Source: Nodosilinea sp. E11
GTDB lineage: Bacteria; Cyanobacteriota; Cyanobacteriia; Phormidesmidales; Phormidesmidaceae
Direction of reading: 5' to 3'
Assembly (NCBI RefSeq): GCF_032813545.1
Contig: NZ_CP136520.1
Location: forward strand, 2,040,001 to 2,104,000
DNA length: 64,000 nucleotides
Positions 63,092 to 64,000 of this stretch are shown one piece after another. The number at the start of each line of letters is the position of its first letter. Positions within the stretch are counted from its first letter, which is position 1. The notes below the pieces were generated by a model that was given only the letters and a program-made list of their open reading frames with translations, had not been told where the DNA came from and ran no database searches. A program made the position numbers and the translations under genes.

Positions 63092-63802
63092 TCACTCCCC
63101 CGCTTCCAACAGACCCACCTGAGCCAGATTGCCGCCTTCATCAAGGGTCACCACGACGGCTTGCCCAGAGCCCGGTACTACACCCGTCAAGGCAGTGATG
63201 TTGACCTGGTGAGTCACCATGACGATTACCCCTCGGTTGGGTTGACGGCGCAGGTAGTCTTGTACCTGGGCGGTCTGCTGGGCTTCGGTGCCGCGATCGC
63301 GAAAAAACGAGTCGATGGGCGCAAAGGGTTCTACTGGCCCTAGATCCATGAGTCTGGCCGTGTCTAGCGATCGACACCAGCTGCTAGACAGCACCTGCAC
63401 AACTGAAATTTGTCGCTGGCGAAAGGCGGCCCCAATGCGGCGGGCCTGGTCTTGCCCCGCCGCCGATAGATTGCGCTGGGTGGCACAGTCACCGAGACGA
63501 AAACCCACCGGATCGCCCGTGCCAGGAGCGATCGCGTGGCGCAGTAGCACGACGTAGAGTTGCTCATCGGCCTGCTGTAGATGCTCCCAAACTGTAACGG
63601 GCTCGGGCCGAGGTATCTGCGGCGGCAAGGCCAGGTCTTGGGGGGTTACCTGGCTCAGCCCAGCCACTGTCAGGCCCGGCTCTAGGGGACTCAGGGCTCT
63701 AGTGGCTAAGTCAGGTTGACAGCCTCCTAGACTTAGCGCTAGCAGCCCTATTCCCCATACCCATTGCCGGGCCAGCGGCAGATGTTTTAAAGCCCTGAGC
63801 AT
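63092..63802 (-). CDS. Histidine phosphatase family lipoprotein
   Basis: The 236-residue protein has a signal with lipobox LSLGGC (Cys at about 28), so it is probably an envelope lipoprotein. The phosphatase domain carries the RHG motif variant LLRHAIAPGTGDP at about 85-97, and downstream the catalytic acid in the region RSLDTARLMDLG and the second His in VMVTHQVNITALTGV. The layout matches phosphoglycerate mutase-like histidine phosphatases with small extensions. Substrate is unknown. The start at 63802 gives a good signal peptide (LKHLPLARQWVWGIGLLALSLGG). Confidence 0.87.
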   Translation of the reverse strand: MLRALKHLPLARQWVWGIGLLALSLGGCQPDLATRALSPLEPGLTVAGLSQVTPQDLALPPQIPRPEPVTVWEHLQQADEQLYVVLLRHAIAPGTGDPVGFRLGDCATQRNLSAAGQDQARRIGAAFRQRQISVVQVLSSSWCRSLDTARLMDLGPVEPFAPIDSFFRDRGTEAQQTAQVQDYLRRQPNRGVIVMVTHQVNITALTGVVPGSGQAVVVTLDEGGNLAQVGLLEAGE

Positions 63803-63940
63803 TGCGTTAAGGCTGACTTGGGCATAAACCTGATCTAGATCACAGCTTCACCTTACCAACGTCACCCTGGCCTTAGGTAGCCATCACCACGCGCATCATT
63901 CCTTCGGGGGATATTAATGAGGTCGCGTGAAATCCCTGCC

Positions 63941-64000
63941 ATGGCCAACTCTCTCCCTATTTCTGCCTCGATCGCAGCACCGGCCTCCTGGGGCAATCGC
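63941..64000 (+). CDS. Possible start of a gene cut by the window end
   Basis: From an ATG at 63941 the frame stays open to the window's end: MANSLPISASIAAPASWGNR. There is no strong ribosome binding site, and 20 codons are too few to judge. It may be the N-terminus of a protein encoded further along. Confidence 0.3.
   Translation, partial: MANSLPISASIAAPASWGNR

Overview
This window is a piece of a cyanobacterial chromosome. The evidence is photosystem II genes (psbO, psbX), a ycf66 homologue, the phycobilin reductase pcyA, an SLH-OprB type outer-membrane porin, an RRM-type RNA-binding protein, and very frequent HIP1-like octamers (GCGATCGC) in genes of both strands. Gene content and moderately high GC suggest a filamentous Leptolyngbya/Nodosilinea-like lineage; this placement is inference. 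No rRNA, CRISPR array, prophage or plasmid region was seen.

Layout. 0-9 kb: porin, NCS2 purine/uracil permease, a secreted ABM-like protein, a DUF1275 membrane protein, a secreted helical repeat protein, a DUF4336 protein and MsrB. 9-10.4 kb: one apparently intact IS110-family transposase with a structured flank that could encode a bridge RNA. 10.4-13 kb: small secreted, HTH, pentapeptide-repeat and unknown genes. 13.3-25.4 kb: mfd, an alpha/beta hydrolase, a 2Fe-2S ferredoxin, cimA, a site-2 protease with CBS domains, a ParA-like ATPase, a small DMT transporter, and an M48 peptidase whose end overlaps tRNA-Leu(CAA). 25.4-28.8 kb: a likely detoxification cluster (PNPOx-like protein, glutathione S-transferase, alpha/beta hydrolase) divergent from a TetR regulator, with clear operators between them. 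28.8-34.4 kb: a kinase-like membrane protein, an OsmC protein with an extra Rof-like domain, and glycogen phosphorylase.

34.4-46.1 kb: small unknown genes, rbp, a cyanobacterial DnaJ-like protein, ylqF, a PadR regulator divergent from a Coq4-like gene, a universal stress protein, pgk, two glycosyltransferases, an AI-2E exporter and pcyA. 46.3-52.1 kb: gmk, tRNA-Leu(GAG), accC, a YggT protein, psbX, ycf66, and an adenylate-kinase-like/thioredoxin fusion. 52.1-64 kb: a histidine kinase with an RsbRD-type sensor, malQ, a trehalose synthase-maltokinase fusion, an ABM-plus-membrane protein, a GHL10-type glycoside hydrolase, psbO and a histidine phosphatase.

Genes for storage-glucan use (glgP, malQ, treS-mak) are spread over 31-59 kb, beside photosynthesis genes and central carbon genes (pgk, accC, cimA). 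At least three families of short non-coding repeats with inverted ends sit between genes, one with a nested internal block. The most unusual items are the adenylate kinase-thioredoxin fusion with a degenerate P-loop, the OsmC-Rof fusion, the kinase-like membrane protein, an 8-bp tandem repeat inside mfd, and a perfect match to the core of the small RNA Yfr1 at the porin ribosome binding site.
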